Assembly: GCA_964600165.1 (NCBI GenBank)
Contig: CAZRIP010000029.1
Coordinates: 1 to 31,841 of the forward strand
DNA from: CAZRIP01 sp964600165
GTDB lineage: Bacteria > Elusimicrobiota > Elusimicrobia > UBA1565 > UBA9628
DNA length: 31,841 bases
Direction: 5' to 3'
Both the position numbers and the translations under genes were made by a program. Position 1 is the first letter of the stretch; each line of letters starts with the position of its first letter. Under the pieces are notes generated by a model that did not search any database, was not told the origin of the DNA, and was given only the letters and a program-made list of their open reading frames with translations. This document shows positions 15,452 to 22,505 of the stretch, one piece after another.

Positions 15452-17011
15452 ATGGCGGAGCCCGCCGCGCCGGGCCAATGGAAGCCGAGCCACTCGCCCT
15501 GGCTCATCACGATCTCGGTCCTGCTCGCGACGTTCATGGAGATCCTCGACACCTCCATCGCCAACGTCGCGCTGCCGCACATCGCGGGCAGCCTCTCGGC
15601 CTCGATCGACGAGGCGACGTGGGTCCTCACGAGCTACCTCGTCGCCAACGCCATCGTGCTGCCGCTGACCGGCTGGCTGTCGCGGCGCTTCGGGCGCAAG
15701 AACTATCTCGCTTTCTCGGTCATCCTCTTCACCTTCGCGTCGGCTCTCTGCGGCATCGCGCAGACTTTGCCTCAGCTCATCGTCGCGCGCATCCTTCAGG
15801 GTCTCGGCGGCGGCGGACTTCAGCCTCTGGCGCAGGCGGTGCTGTTGGAGAGCTTCAAGCCCGAGGACCGCGGCAAGGCCATGGCGGCCTACGGCATGGG
15901 CGTGGTCGTGGCGCCGATCATCGGGCCGACCCTCGGCGGCTTTATCACCGACAATTACTCCTGGCGCTGGATCTTCTACATCAACCTTCCGATCGGCCTC
16001 GCCGGCTTCTTGATGCAGCAGGCCTTCCTCGAGGATCCGCCCTACCTCGTCCCTGAAAAGGCTCCGATCGACTACACGGGCTTCGGGCTGATGGCCCTCG
16101 GCGTGGCGCTGCTGCAGCTCGTGCTCGACAAGGGGCAAGAAGCGGATTGGTTCGGGACGGCCTGGATCCGTTGGGCGAGCGCGGCTTCGATCGCCTCTCT
16201 CGCGCTCTTCGTCTGGTGGGAGCTGCGCAGCAGGCATCCGATCGTCAACCTCCGCCTCTTGAAAAACCGGAATCTCGCCACAGGCACGCTGCTGATCGCC
16301 GTGCTCGGCGCGATCCTCTACGGCACGACGGCGCTGCTGCCGATCTTCATGCAGCAGCTGCTCGGCTATACCGCTTACGTCAGCGGCTTGGCGATGACGC
16401 CGCGCGGCATCGGCTCTTTTTTCTCGATGCTGATCATCGGCCGCATCATCCAGCGCGTCGACGGGCGCCTGATGATGACTCTCGGTTTTTTAGGCGTGGC
16501 GGCGACTTGTCTCATGCTCAGCTTCTTGAACCTCGACATCACGTGGCAGAGCGTGGCGCTGCCGCTGATCCTGAACGGCCTGACGATCGGCTTCATCTTC
16601 GTGCCGATGACGACCTTCTCGGTCGCCACGCTGCGCCAGGAGGAGATCTCTCAGGCGACGGGCATCTACGCGCTGCTGCGCAACGTCGGCGCGAGCATCG
16701 GCATCTCGGCGATGGTCGCGTTCCAGGCCCGCGCGGCGCAGACCCACCAGGTCGTGCTCTCGGCGCACACCTCCGTCTTCGATCCGGCGTTCGGCGCGTA
16801 CCTGCGGCACGTCACGGAGGCGCTGCGCGGCATCCCGTCGGGCGCCGGCATCGCGCAGGGGATGGCCTACGGCGTCCTGGTGCGCCAGGCGACGCTCTTG
16901 TCGTTCATGGACTGCTTCCGCCTGCTCGCGGTGTGCTGCTTCTGCGCGGCGCCGCTCGTCTTCCTGTTCGAGAAAGGCGACGCCGCGCCCGCGCCGCACA
17001 TGATGGAGTGA
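15452..17011 (+). CDS. emrB: EmrB/QacA-type MFS drug exporter (DHA2, 14 TM)
   Basis: 519 residues, the normal length for a 14-helix DHA2 drug:proton antiporter. Family motifs: LDTSIANVALPHIAG in helix 1 (motif D1), WLSRRFGRKNYL for loop 2-3 (motif A), and GMGVVVAPIIGPTLGGFITD for helix 5 (motif C, antiporter signature). It exports hydrophobic or amphipathic compounds using the proton gradient, together with the EmrA-type and TolC-type proteins encoded just upstream. The ATG directly follows the emrA stop. It is the last gene of the efflux operon; the next gene has its own -10 between the two. Confidence 0.96.
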   Translation: MAEPAAPGQWKPSHSPWLITISVLLATFMEILDTSIANVALPHIAGSLSASIDEATWVLTSYLVANAIVLPLTGWLSRRFGRKNYLAFSVILFTFASALCGIAQTLPQLIVARILQGLGGGGLQPLAQAVLLESFKPEDRGKAMAAYGMGVVVAPIIGPTLGGFITDNYSWRWIFYINLPIGLAGFLMQQAFLEDPPYLVPEKAPIDYTGFGLMALGVALLQLVLDKGQEADWFGTAWIRWASAASIASLALFVWWELRSRHPIVNLRLLKNRNLATGTLLIAVLGAILYGTTALLPIFMQQLLGYTAYVSGLAMTPRGIGSFFSMLIIGRIIQRVDGRLMMTLGFLGVAATCLMLSFLNLDITWQSVALPLILNGLTIGFIFVPMTTFSVATLRQEEISQATGIYALLRNVGASIGISAMVAFQARAAQTHQVVLSAHTSVFDPAFGAYLRHVTEALRGIPSGAGIAQGMAYGVLVRQATLLSFMDCFRLLAVCCFCAAPLVFLFEKGDAAPAPHMME

Positions 17012-17019
17012 TCGAGTTG

Positions 17020-17025
17020 TATAAT
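17020..17025 (+). promoter_or_regulatory. -10 element of the YibQ-type gene
   Basis: Perfect TATAAT, six bases before the ATG at 17032. No good -35 lies at 16-18 bp, since that region is the end of emrB. The spacing predicts a transcript that begins at the ATG. Confidence 0.55.
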
Positions 17026-17031
17026 CGATCG

Positions 17032-17808
17032 ATGCTTCCGCTCTTGCTCGCTTTCGTCTTGCCGCTTCCGGCCGCCGAGTCCGCCAAGCCCAAGATCGCC
17101 GTCGTCATCGACGATTTCGGCCTGACCTATCCGAAAGACCAGCCCGACGCCGACTGGATGGCCCTGAAGTTCCCGGCCACTTTCGCCGTGATGCCCGTCT
17201 CGCCGCGCACGAAGCAAGCCTCCGAGCAGGTCAAGGCGAGCGGCCACGAGCTGATCGTCCACTTCCCTTTCGACAAGTACCTTTCGCTCAAGCTCCCGGC
17301 CGATCACGTGGATCCCGAGGACTTGAAGAAGGTTCAGGCCCTGTTGACCAAGGCCTTGTCTCAAATAAAAGGTCCCGCGGGCCTCAACAACCACCAGTCG
17401 CTGCGCGGCACGGCGAACCGGCCGATGATGGCCGAGTTCATGAGTTTGCTCAAGCCCACTGGCCTCTATTTTCTCGACAGCCGCGTGGGGCCTAAGTCCG
17501 TCGCCTACGACGAGGCGCGCAAAGCCGGCATCCCGGCCGCGGTCAACGGCATTTTCCTCGACGGGCCGCACGAGGCGCGGTCGCGCCGGAAAGGTCCGGA
17601 AGCGCTGGCCGCCGCGATCGCCAAGGACCAATCGGTCTGCGAGCATTACTTGCGCGTCATCGCCGGCCTCGCGCGCAAGAACGGCAGCGCGGTCGCGATC
17701 GGTCACCATTACTATCACGGCACCTACCGGTGCCTCGTCGAGGAAGTCCCGAAGCTCCAGGCCGAGGGCTTCCAGTTCGTCTTCGCCTCCGAGGTGCTGC
17801 GCCGATGA
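17032..17808 (+). CDS. divergent polysaccharide deacetylase (YibQ-type)
   Basis: 258 residues from ATG 17032; a longer open frame reaching back into emrB is an artefact. A short signal peptide (MLPLLLAFVLPLPAAES) precedes the domain. Motifs of the divergent polysaccharide deacetylase family: KIAVVIDDFG (21-30) with D27 and D28, GHELIVHFPF (71-80) with H72 and H77, LNNHQSL (118-124), YFLDSRV (146-152), and IGHHYYHGTY (223-232). The expected acidic and His metal-site residues are present. It probably acts in the periplasm on peptidoglycan or another glycan; its usual EnvC/peptidase neighbours are absent. The aminotransferase start overlaps its stop (ATGA at 17805-17808), so the two are coupled. 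Confidence 0.88.
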   Translation: MLPLLLAFVLPLPAAESAKPKIAVVIDDFGLTYPKDQPDADWMALKFPATFAVMPVSPRTKQASEQVKASGHELIVHFPFDKYLSLKLPADHVDPEDLKKVQALLTKALSQIKGPAGLNNHQSLRGTANRPMMAEFMSLLKPTGLYFLDSRVGPKSVAYDEARKAGIPAAVNGIFLDGPHEARSRRKGPEALAAAIAKDQSVCEHYLRVIAGLARKNGSAVAIGHHYYHGTYRCLVEEVPKLQAEGFQFVFASEVLRR

Positions 17809-19052
17809 AAGACGAAACCGTCCCGTCGTTTCGCGCCGTCCCGCGCACGGGCGTGATCTACGTCGTCGCCGAGGCGACGCGCCTGGGCTACCGGCCGGAC
17901 TCGGATTGGTGCAACCTCGGACAGGGGATGCCGGAGACCGGAGCGCTTCCCGGCGGCCCCGCGCGCGTGCCCGAGGTCCGCATCGACCCGTCCGATCAAG
18001 AGTACCCGCCCGTCGCCGGGCTCTGGGAGCTGCGGGAGGCCGTCGCCGAGCTCTACAACGCGCGCTATCGCCGCGGGATGAAGAGCCGCTACTCCGCCGA
18101 GAACGTGTCGATCTGCGGCGGCGGCCGCGCCGCGCTCACGCGCGTGGCGGCCGCGCTCGGCGGCATCAACCTGGGGCATTTTCTGCCCGACTACACGGCC
18201 TACGAGGAGCTGCTCGACGTCTTCCGCAATTTCACGTCGATCCCAATCTTGCGCGACCCGGCGCGCGGCTACGCGTTCTCGGCCGACGAGCTGCGCCGCG
18301 AGATCCAGGGCCGCGGCCTCGGCGCCGTGCTCGCCTCGAACCCGTCGAACCCGACCGGCGCCGTCGTGGCCGGCGAGGAGCTCGAGGGATGGGTCGCCGC
18401 CGCGCGCAAGCTCGACTGCGCGCTGATCTTGGACGAGTTCTATTCGCACTACGTCTGGAGCGCCGCGTCGCCCGCGAGCGCGGCCGCCTTCGTCGAGGAC
18501 GTCGATCAAGACCCGGTGATCATCCTCGACGGCCTGACCAAGAACTGGCGTTATCCGGGCTGGCGCGTGAGCTGGATCGTGGGGCCCAAGCCGGTGATCG
18601 AGGCCGTGACCTCGGCGGGGTCGTTTCTCGACGGCGGTGGGTCGCGGCCGCTGCAGAGGGCCGCGCTTACTATCCTAGAACCGGCCGCCTCGCTCCGCGA
18701 GGCCGACGCGATCAGGCGCGCGTTTCTCGCCAAGCGCGCGCTGATGATCGAAGGCTTGCGCGCGCTGGGCGTCGTGCTGGACTCGGAGCCCGCGGGGACG
18801 TTCTATTGCTGGGGCTCGGTGGCGGGGCTGCCTGCGCCGATGAACACGGGCATGGGCTTTTTCAAGAAAGGCCTGGAATCGCGCGTGATCACGGTGCCGG
18901 GCGAGTTCTTCGACGTCAATCCGGGAAAACGGCGCGCGGGGCGCGGCTCGCGCTTTCGCGCGCACGTGCGTTTTTCTTTCGGCCCGGCGGAGAGCGTCGT
19001 GCGCGAGGGGCTAAGGCGTCTTTCCGCCGCGGCGCAGCTCGCCCGACGATGA
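17805..19052 (+). CDS. PLP-dependent aminotransferase, class I/II
   Basis: 415 residues from ATG 17805, which overlaps the previous stop by four bases. Fold-type I aminotransferase residues: SNPSNPTG at 178-185 (N182), ILDEFYSHY at 208-216 (D210 for the pyridine nitrogen, Y213), K246 in LDGLTKNWRYPGWR for the Schiff base, and R254. It should transfer amino groups between an amino acid and a 2-oxo acid; the substrate is not clear. It is separate from the aromatic-cluster aminotransferase near 23.6 kb. Its last 42 bases overlap the convergent hypothetical gene on the other strand. Confidence 0.9.
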   Translation: MKDETVPSFRAVPRTGVIYVVAEATRLGYRPDSDWCNLGQGMPETGALPGGPARVPEVRIDPSDQEYPPVAGLWELREAVAELYNARYRRGMKSRYSAENVSICGGGRAALTRVAAALGGINLGHFLPDYTAYEELLDVFRNFTSIPILRDPARGYAFSADELRREIQGRGLGAVLASNPSNPTGAVVAGEELEGWVAAARKLDCALILDEFYSHYVWSAASPASAAAFVEDVDQDPVIILDGLTKNWRYPGWRVSWIVGPKPVIEAVTSAGSFLDGGGSRPLQRAALTILEPAASLREADAIRRAFLAKRALMIEGLRALGVVLDSEPAGTFYCWGSVAGLPAPMNTGMGFFKKGLESRVITVPGEFFDVNPGKRRAGRGSRFRAHVRFSFGPAESVVREGLRRLSAAAQLARR

Positions 19053-19670
19053 GATCGTCCCGGGCGTGGGCTGCGCGTAAGAGTAGTCGTAGCGGAAGCG
19101 CAGCGCGTCCTTGTCGAGCTTGAAGCGCAAGCGGTGCGCGTCGCTGCGCCCGCGATAGACGAGCACGAGCTCGCGGTCGAGGCCGTCCTTGTCCGGCGCG
19201 TACGGGGCCCCGATGAAGACCGTCGCGTCGTGAGGCTCTGGAAGCTCCTGCAGCGTGACGACGGCGTCGTAGGGTCCTTTCGAGCCGAAGAAGGCTCGCC
19301 CCTTGAGCTCGGCGTCGAAGACGTGCTTGACGAGCCCCGTCAGCTCGACGTTCTCGAAGCGGATCGCGTAGCCCTTCTTGGCGCCGGCGACGGTCAGCGA
19401 GACCCGGTAGCGGCCGATGCCCTGCGAAACGATGCCTTCCCATCGGCCGACGAGGTCGTCGAGCGTGAGGGGCGCCTTGTTCGTCGACGGGAGGCTCACG
19501 CTCGAGAGCTGGACTTCGGTTGCCGGCGGCTCCTTGGCGCAGGAGAGCGGGCTAAACGGAAGGCCGGTGAAGACCGGGGGCTTGCCGTCCGGACAACGGG
19601 GGCCGCGCAGCGGCTGGGCGCGCAAGGACGACGAGGGGAGCAGCGTCAGCAGCGCCAAGAGCCAGGCCAT
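19011..19670 (-). CDS. secreted protein of unknown function
   Basis: 219 residues from ATG 19670. A longer open frame upstream runs through the tRNA gene and is rejected. A signal peptide is clear (MAWLLALLTLLPSSSLRAQP), followed by a low-complexity stretch with two Cys (about 26 and 44) and then a beta-rich domain from about 68: LTLDDLVGRWEGIVSQGIGRYRV. The LxGRWxG opening resembles lipocalin-like or extracytoplasmic beta-barrel domains that bind small ligands, but no family is recognised. TACAAT (19684-19679) lies eight bases before the ATG. The 3' end overlaps the convergent aminotransferase by 42 bases, and real coding of both is supported by ordinary composition in each frame. Confidence 0.75.
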   Translation of the reverse strand: MAWLLALLTLLPSSSLRAQPLRGPRCPDGKPPVFTGLPFSPLSCAKEPPATEVQLSSVSLPSTNKAPLTLDDLVGRWEGIVSQGIGRYRVSLTVAGAKKGYAIRFENVELTGLVKHVFDAELKGRAFFGSKGPYDAVVTLQELPEPHDATVFIGAPYAPDKDGLDRELVLVYRGRSDAHRLRFKLDKDALRFRYDYSYAQPTPGTISSSGELRRGGKTP

Positions 19671-19678
19671 GATCGATG

Positions 19679-19684
19679 ATTGTA
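19679..19684 (-). promoter_or_regulatory. -10 element of the secreted hypothetical gene
   Basis: TACAAT on the minus strand, eight bases before the ATG at 19670 and ten bases after the 3' end of the tRNA. No -35 is evident because that position is inside the tRNA gene. Read-through from the tRNA promoter is an alternative. Confidence 0.45.
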
Positions 19685-19694
19685 CCGAAAAGAG

Positions 19695-19777
19695 TGCCGA
19701 GGGCGGGACTCGAACCCGCACGACCTTGCGATCAGTGGATTTTGAGTCCACCGCGTCTGCCATTCCGCCACCTCGGC
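19695..19777 (-). tRNA. tRNA-Leu, anticodon CAA
   Basis: 83 bases, class II tRNA. On the minus strand the acceptor stem GCCGAGG pairs with CCTCGGC and A is the discriminator. The anticodon stem GTGGA/TCCAC encloses the loop CTCAAAA, so the anticodon is CAA (reads UUG). The variable arm is long (GATC-GCAA-GGTC), and the T-arm is GCGGG-TTCGAGT-CCCGC. CCA is not encoded. A TAAAAT -10 lies about ten bases before the 5' end, inside the palindrome at 19788-19810. A short T-rich run follows the 3' end. Confidence 0.96.
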
Positions 19778-19787
19778 GCGGACCCAG

Positions 19788-19810
19788 ATTTTAGCATTAA
19801 TTGCTAAAAT
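19788..19810. promoter_or_regulatory. palindromic divergent promoter of tRNA-Leu and aroG
   Basis: ATTTTAGCA (19788-19796) and TGCTAAAAT (19802-19810) are perfect 9-bp inverted repeats around TTAAT. Each outer end is a TAAAAT -10-like hexamer pointing outward: one ends nine bases before the aroG ATG, the other ten bases before the tRNA 5' end. No -35 is recognisable for either. It could instead be an operator; it is unlikely to be a terminator because both genes face away from it. Confidence 0.55.
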
Positions 19811-19819
19811 GGGCCTCTG

Positions 19820-20854
19820 ATGAGCGCGACGCGTCTAGTCAACGTCAACATCGCCGGGCACTACCTGCTGCCGACTCCGCGGCAGGTTCAAGACCTGCTG
19901 CCGGCGCCGCGTAAGAGCCTCGACGTCGTCGCCGAAAGCCGTCGCGTCATCCGGGATATCCTCGACGGCCACGATCACCGGCTCTTGGTCGTCGTCGGCC
20001 CCTGCTCGATCCACGACCCGAAGGCCGCGCTCGACTACGCGCGGCGCCTGAAGAAGCTCGCCGACAAGGTCTCCGAGCGACTCTACGTCGTCATGCGCGT
20101 CTACTTCGAGAAGCCGCGCACGACCGTCGGATGGAAGGGCCTCATCAACGATCCGAATATGGACGACTCGTTCCACGTCGAGAAGGGCATCAAGCTCGCG
20201 CGCAAGCTCCTGATCGACGTGACCAAGCTCGGCTTGCCGACGGCGACGGAAGCCCTCGACCCGGTCACGCCGCAGTACATCTCCGAGCTCGTGAGCTGGC
20301 ACGCGATCGGCGCGCGCACGATCGAGTCGCAGACCCACCGCGAGATGGCGAGCGGCCTCTCGACGCCGATCGGTTTTAAGAACGGTACCGACGGCAACGT
20401 CCAGGTCGCCATCGACGCGATGCGCTCCGCGCTCACGTCGCACCACTTCCTCGGCATGGACGTCGACGGCCGCGTCTCGGTCTACAAGACGGCCGGCAAT
20501 CCGTATTCCCACGTCGTGTTGCGCGGCGGCAAGAAGCCCAACTTCGATTCTAAAAGCGTCGGCGCCTGCGCGGCCGCGCTGCGCAAGGCCGGCCTGCGCG
20601 CGAAGGTCATGATCGACTGCAGCCACGGCAACTCGAACAAGGACCACAAGCGCCAGCCGCTCGTGTTTTCCGAAGTCCTGCGCCAGGTCAGCCGCGGCGG
20701 CTCGCCGATCGTCGGCGTCATGATCGAGAGCAACCTCGAAGAAGGCAACCAGCCTCTCGACGGCCGCGCGCTCAAGTACGGCGTCTCGGTGACCGACAAG
20801 TGCCTCGGCTGGGCCGAGACCGAGCGCTGCCTCCTCGAAGCCGCCGCTCTCTAG
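19820..20854 (+). CDS. aroG: 3-deoxy-7-phosphoheptulonate (DAHP) synthase, class I
   Basis: Joins phosphoenolpyruvate and erythrose 4-phosphate, the first step of the shikimate pathway. 344 residues, typical for the AroF/G/H type of class I. VVVGPCSIHDPKAALDYA (57-74) carries the metal-ligand Cys (C62); EKPRTTVGWKGLINDPNMD (about 96-114) is the PEP-binding region; DCSHGNSNKDHKRQ holds the second conserved His. The N-terminal extension of about 45 residues is the kind that carries feedback control by an aromatic amino acid in this family; which one cannot be told. ATG at 19820 lies nine bases after TAAAAT, in the divergent promoter shared with tRNA-Leu. It faces the other aromatic genes across a long hairpin. 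Confidence 0.96.
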   Translation: MSATRLVNVNIAGHYLLPTPRQVQDLLPAPRKSLDVVAESRRVIRDILDGHDHRLLVVVGPCSIHDPKAALDYARRLKKLADKVSERLYVVMRVYFEKPRTTVGWKGLINDPNMDDSFHVEKGIKLARKLLIDVTKLGLPTATEALDPVTPQYISELVSWHAIGARTIESQTHREMASGLSTPIGFKNGTDGNVQVAIDAMRSALTSHHFLGMDVDGRVSVYKTAGNPYSHVVLRGGKKPNFDSKSVGACAAALRKAGLRAKVMIDCSHGNSNKDHKRQPLVFSEVLRQVSRGGSPIVGVMIESNLEEGNQPLDGRALKYGVSVTDKCLGWAETERCLLEAAAL

Positions 20855-20866
20855 CCGCGCGGTCGT

Positions 20867-20955
20867 GGGGCCAAGCAGTCAAAATCACTTCTTTGCTTAA
20901 AAGCAACACCCAGGCGTTGCTTCTAACAAAGAAGTGATTTTGACTGCTTGACCCC
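20867..20955. repeat. 89-base near-perfect hairpin, REP/MITE-like or bidirectional terminator
   Basis: Arms 20872-20895 and 20927-20950 are perfect 24-bp reverse complements. They are extended outward, after one mismatch, by GGGG (20867-20870) and CCCC (20952-20955). Inside, AAGCAAC (20901-20907) pairs with GTTGCTT (20916-20922) across the eight-base loop ACCCAGGC. The small internal loop CTTAA/CTAA partly pairs too. The stem is AT-rich in a GC-rich genome. It fills the gap between convergent aroG and pheA, so it can end transcription both ways. Its length and GGGG/CCCC ends also resemble palindromes linked to REP-associated Y1 transposases. Confidence 0.85.
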
Positions 20956-20982
20956 GCCGGTCTCGGGCTTGACGGCGGCGGC

Positions 20983-21804
20983 TCAGCGGCGTCCGATGGG
21001 GTAGCTGCCGAGGGTCTTGAGGACGTGCGCCTGCTTCTCGACGGCGTGCAGCGCTTTCTTCACGCTTTGGTCTTTCAAGCCGCCTAGGAAGTCGACGAAG
21101 AACACGTACTCGAACGGGTTCTCCGGGATCGGGCGCGATTCCAGGCGCGTGAGGTTGATGCCGTTGTCCGCGAAGTGCTGAAGGCAGCGCAGCAGCTCGC
21201 CCGGCTTGTGCTTGGTTGAGAACACCACGCTCGTCTTCTCCATCTTGAGCCCCTTCGGCGCGCGCGCCGGCCGGCAGAAGACGAGGAAGCGCGTGATGTT
21301 CTCCTTGAAGCTCTGGATGCCGCGCGCGAGGACCTTGAGCCCGTACGCCTTCGCGCAGTCGGCCGAGGCGATCGCGGCCTGCGAGACGTCGTTGCGCTCG
21401 GCGACGAGCTTGGCCGCGCCGGCGGTGTCGTACTCGGGCGCGGCCGAGAGCTTGTGCCGGCGCAGGAACGCGCGGCATTGCGCGAGCGCGACGGGATGCG
21501 AGTACGCGGTCTTGATCCACTCGAGCTTCGAGTGCTTGGGCGCGAGCAGGCAGTGGTCGATCTTGAGGTAGCACTCGCCGACGACGAAGACGCTCTTCTC
21601 CCAAAAGAGATCGGCGTTGACCGCGACCGGCCCGGCGATCGTGTTCTCCACGGGCAGGATGCCGAAATCGGCGCCGCCGCCCTCGACGGCGGAGAACACG
21701 TCCTCCGACAGCTCGAAGCCGAGCGCATGGGCGCGCGGGCCGAAGTGCCTCTTGAGCGCCGCCTCGCTGTAGGCTCCGCGCAAACCTTGATACGCTACTT
21801 TCAT
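20983..21804 (-). CDS. pheA: prephenate (or arogenate) dehydratase with ACT domain
   Basis: 273 residues from ATG 21804, overlapping the tyrA stop by four bases. It decarboxylates and dehydrates prephenate to phenylpyruvate, or arogenate to phenylalanine. N-terminal VAYQGLRGAYSEAAL (3-17), PVENTIAGPV (51-60) and the catalytic T171-R172-F173 (NITRFLVF) mark the dehydratase domain. Residues 190-265 are an ACT regulatory domain with the phenylalanine-binding LESRP motif (221-225), so feedback inhibition by phenylalanine is expected. There is no chorismate mutase domain; that activity is a separate gene at the head of the cluster. It is the last gene of the minus-strand aromatic operon and ends beside the long hairpin. 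Confidence 0.95.
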   Translation of the reverse strand: MKVAYQGLRGAYSEAALKRHFGPRAHALGFELSEDVFSAVEGGGADFGILPVENTIAGPVAVNADLFWEKSVFVVGECYLKIDHCLLAPKHSKLEWIKTAYSHPVALAQCRAFLRRHKLSAAPEYDTAGAAKLVAERNDVSQAAIASADCAKAYGLKVLARGIQSFKENITRFLVFCRPARAPKGLKMEKTSVVFSTKHKPGELLRCLQHFADNGINLTRLESRPIPENPFEYVFFVDFLGGLKDQSVKKALHAVEKQAHVLKTLGSYPIGRR

Positions 21805-22505
21805 CGCGCCACCTTCCTGTCGATCTCCTTCATCACGCGCAAGAGCCGGCGCCGCATCGGCGCGGCGTAGGCGTTGTAGCGGTTCATGTCCTCGAAGAGC
21901 TCCCAGCTGTCGTTTTGCACGGTCTGCAGGATGCGCAGCAGCCGCCGGTAGCCTTCCGTGTCGATTCCCGTCGTCTTGGAGCCGAGCCCGATCAGCGCGC
22001 GGCCGATGAAATGCGTGAGAACGAGGGACTCGGCCGCCTTCTTGTCGTGCGCGGCCGGGCTCATCTCGACGATCACGAGCCCGTACTCTCGAAGCGCGCG
22101 TTTGAACGCGGGATAGAGCGGGCCCTTCACGCGGACCCTGCTGACGATGATCTTGCGGCCCTCCATCGACTCCGCCGCGCTGTCGGGCCCGAAATTGGGG
22201 TGCGTGGCCAGGAGCTGGATGGACCGCGGCAGCCGCTTCTTCATGACGCGGACCGGATGCTCCATCACCGAGCAAACGTCGACCACGAGTGATCCCGGAC
22301 GAAGGAGCGGAGACATCTTCTTGATCGCCGTCTCGAACTCGCCGATCGGGACGCACGGGATCACGACGTCTTGGGCGCAGGCTTGCGCCAATGAAGCGGA
22401 ACTCTTGGCGGGCCGGACGTCGTGGACCTTCACGTCGTGCCGCTTCGCGAAGTAGCGCGCGAGCAGCGAGCCGAGGCGCCCGGCGCCGATGATCCCGATC
22501 CTCAT
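21801..22505 (-). CDS. tyrA: prephenate/arogenate dehydrogenase (TyrA family)
   Basis: 234 residues. An N-terminal Rossmann motif IGIIGAGRLGSLLARYF (3-19) precedes the TyrA landmarks: VPIGEFETAI (52-61), VVDVCSVMEHPV (74-85) and THPNFGPDSA (101-110) with catalytic H102. It is short because the C-terminal helical domain is reduced and no ACT domain is present. The wording around VDVCSVMEHP and HPNFGP resembles the plant/cyanobacterial-type enzymes that use arogenate, so NADP-dependent arogenate oxidation to tyrosine is possible; substrate choice needs an assay. The ATG at 22505 overlaps the aminotransferase stop by four bases, and its own stop overlaps the pheA ATG. Confidence 0.9.
   Translation of the reverse strand: MRIGIIGAGRLGSLLARYFAKRHDVKVHDVRPAKSSASLAQACAQDVVIPCVPIGEFETAIKKMSPLLRPGSLVVDVCSVMEHPVRVMKKRLPRSIQLLATHPNFGPDSAAESMEGRKIIVSRVRVKGPLYPAFKRALREYGLVIVEMSPAAHDKKAAESLVLTHFIGRALIGLGSKTTGIDTEGYRRLLRILQTVQNDSWELFEDMNRYNAYAAPMRRRLLRVMKEIDRKVAR

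Noticed and set aside
12754..16237. Long minus-strand open frames across marR, tolC, emrA and emrB
   Set aside because: Shadows of an intact, motif-bearing operon on the plus strand.
16147..17031. Upstream extension of the YibQ-type gene
   Set aside because: Lies inside emrB in another frame; the signal peptide and the -10 six bases upstream fix the start at 17032.
19671..19763. N-terminal extension of the secreted hypothetical protein
   Set aside because: The extra codons are the tRNA-Leu gene; the signal peptide begins at 19670.
19695..19777. tRNA-Leu as an integration site for a mobile element
   Set aside because: No integrase, no direct repeat of the tRNA 3' end and no foreign gene block on either side.
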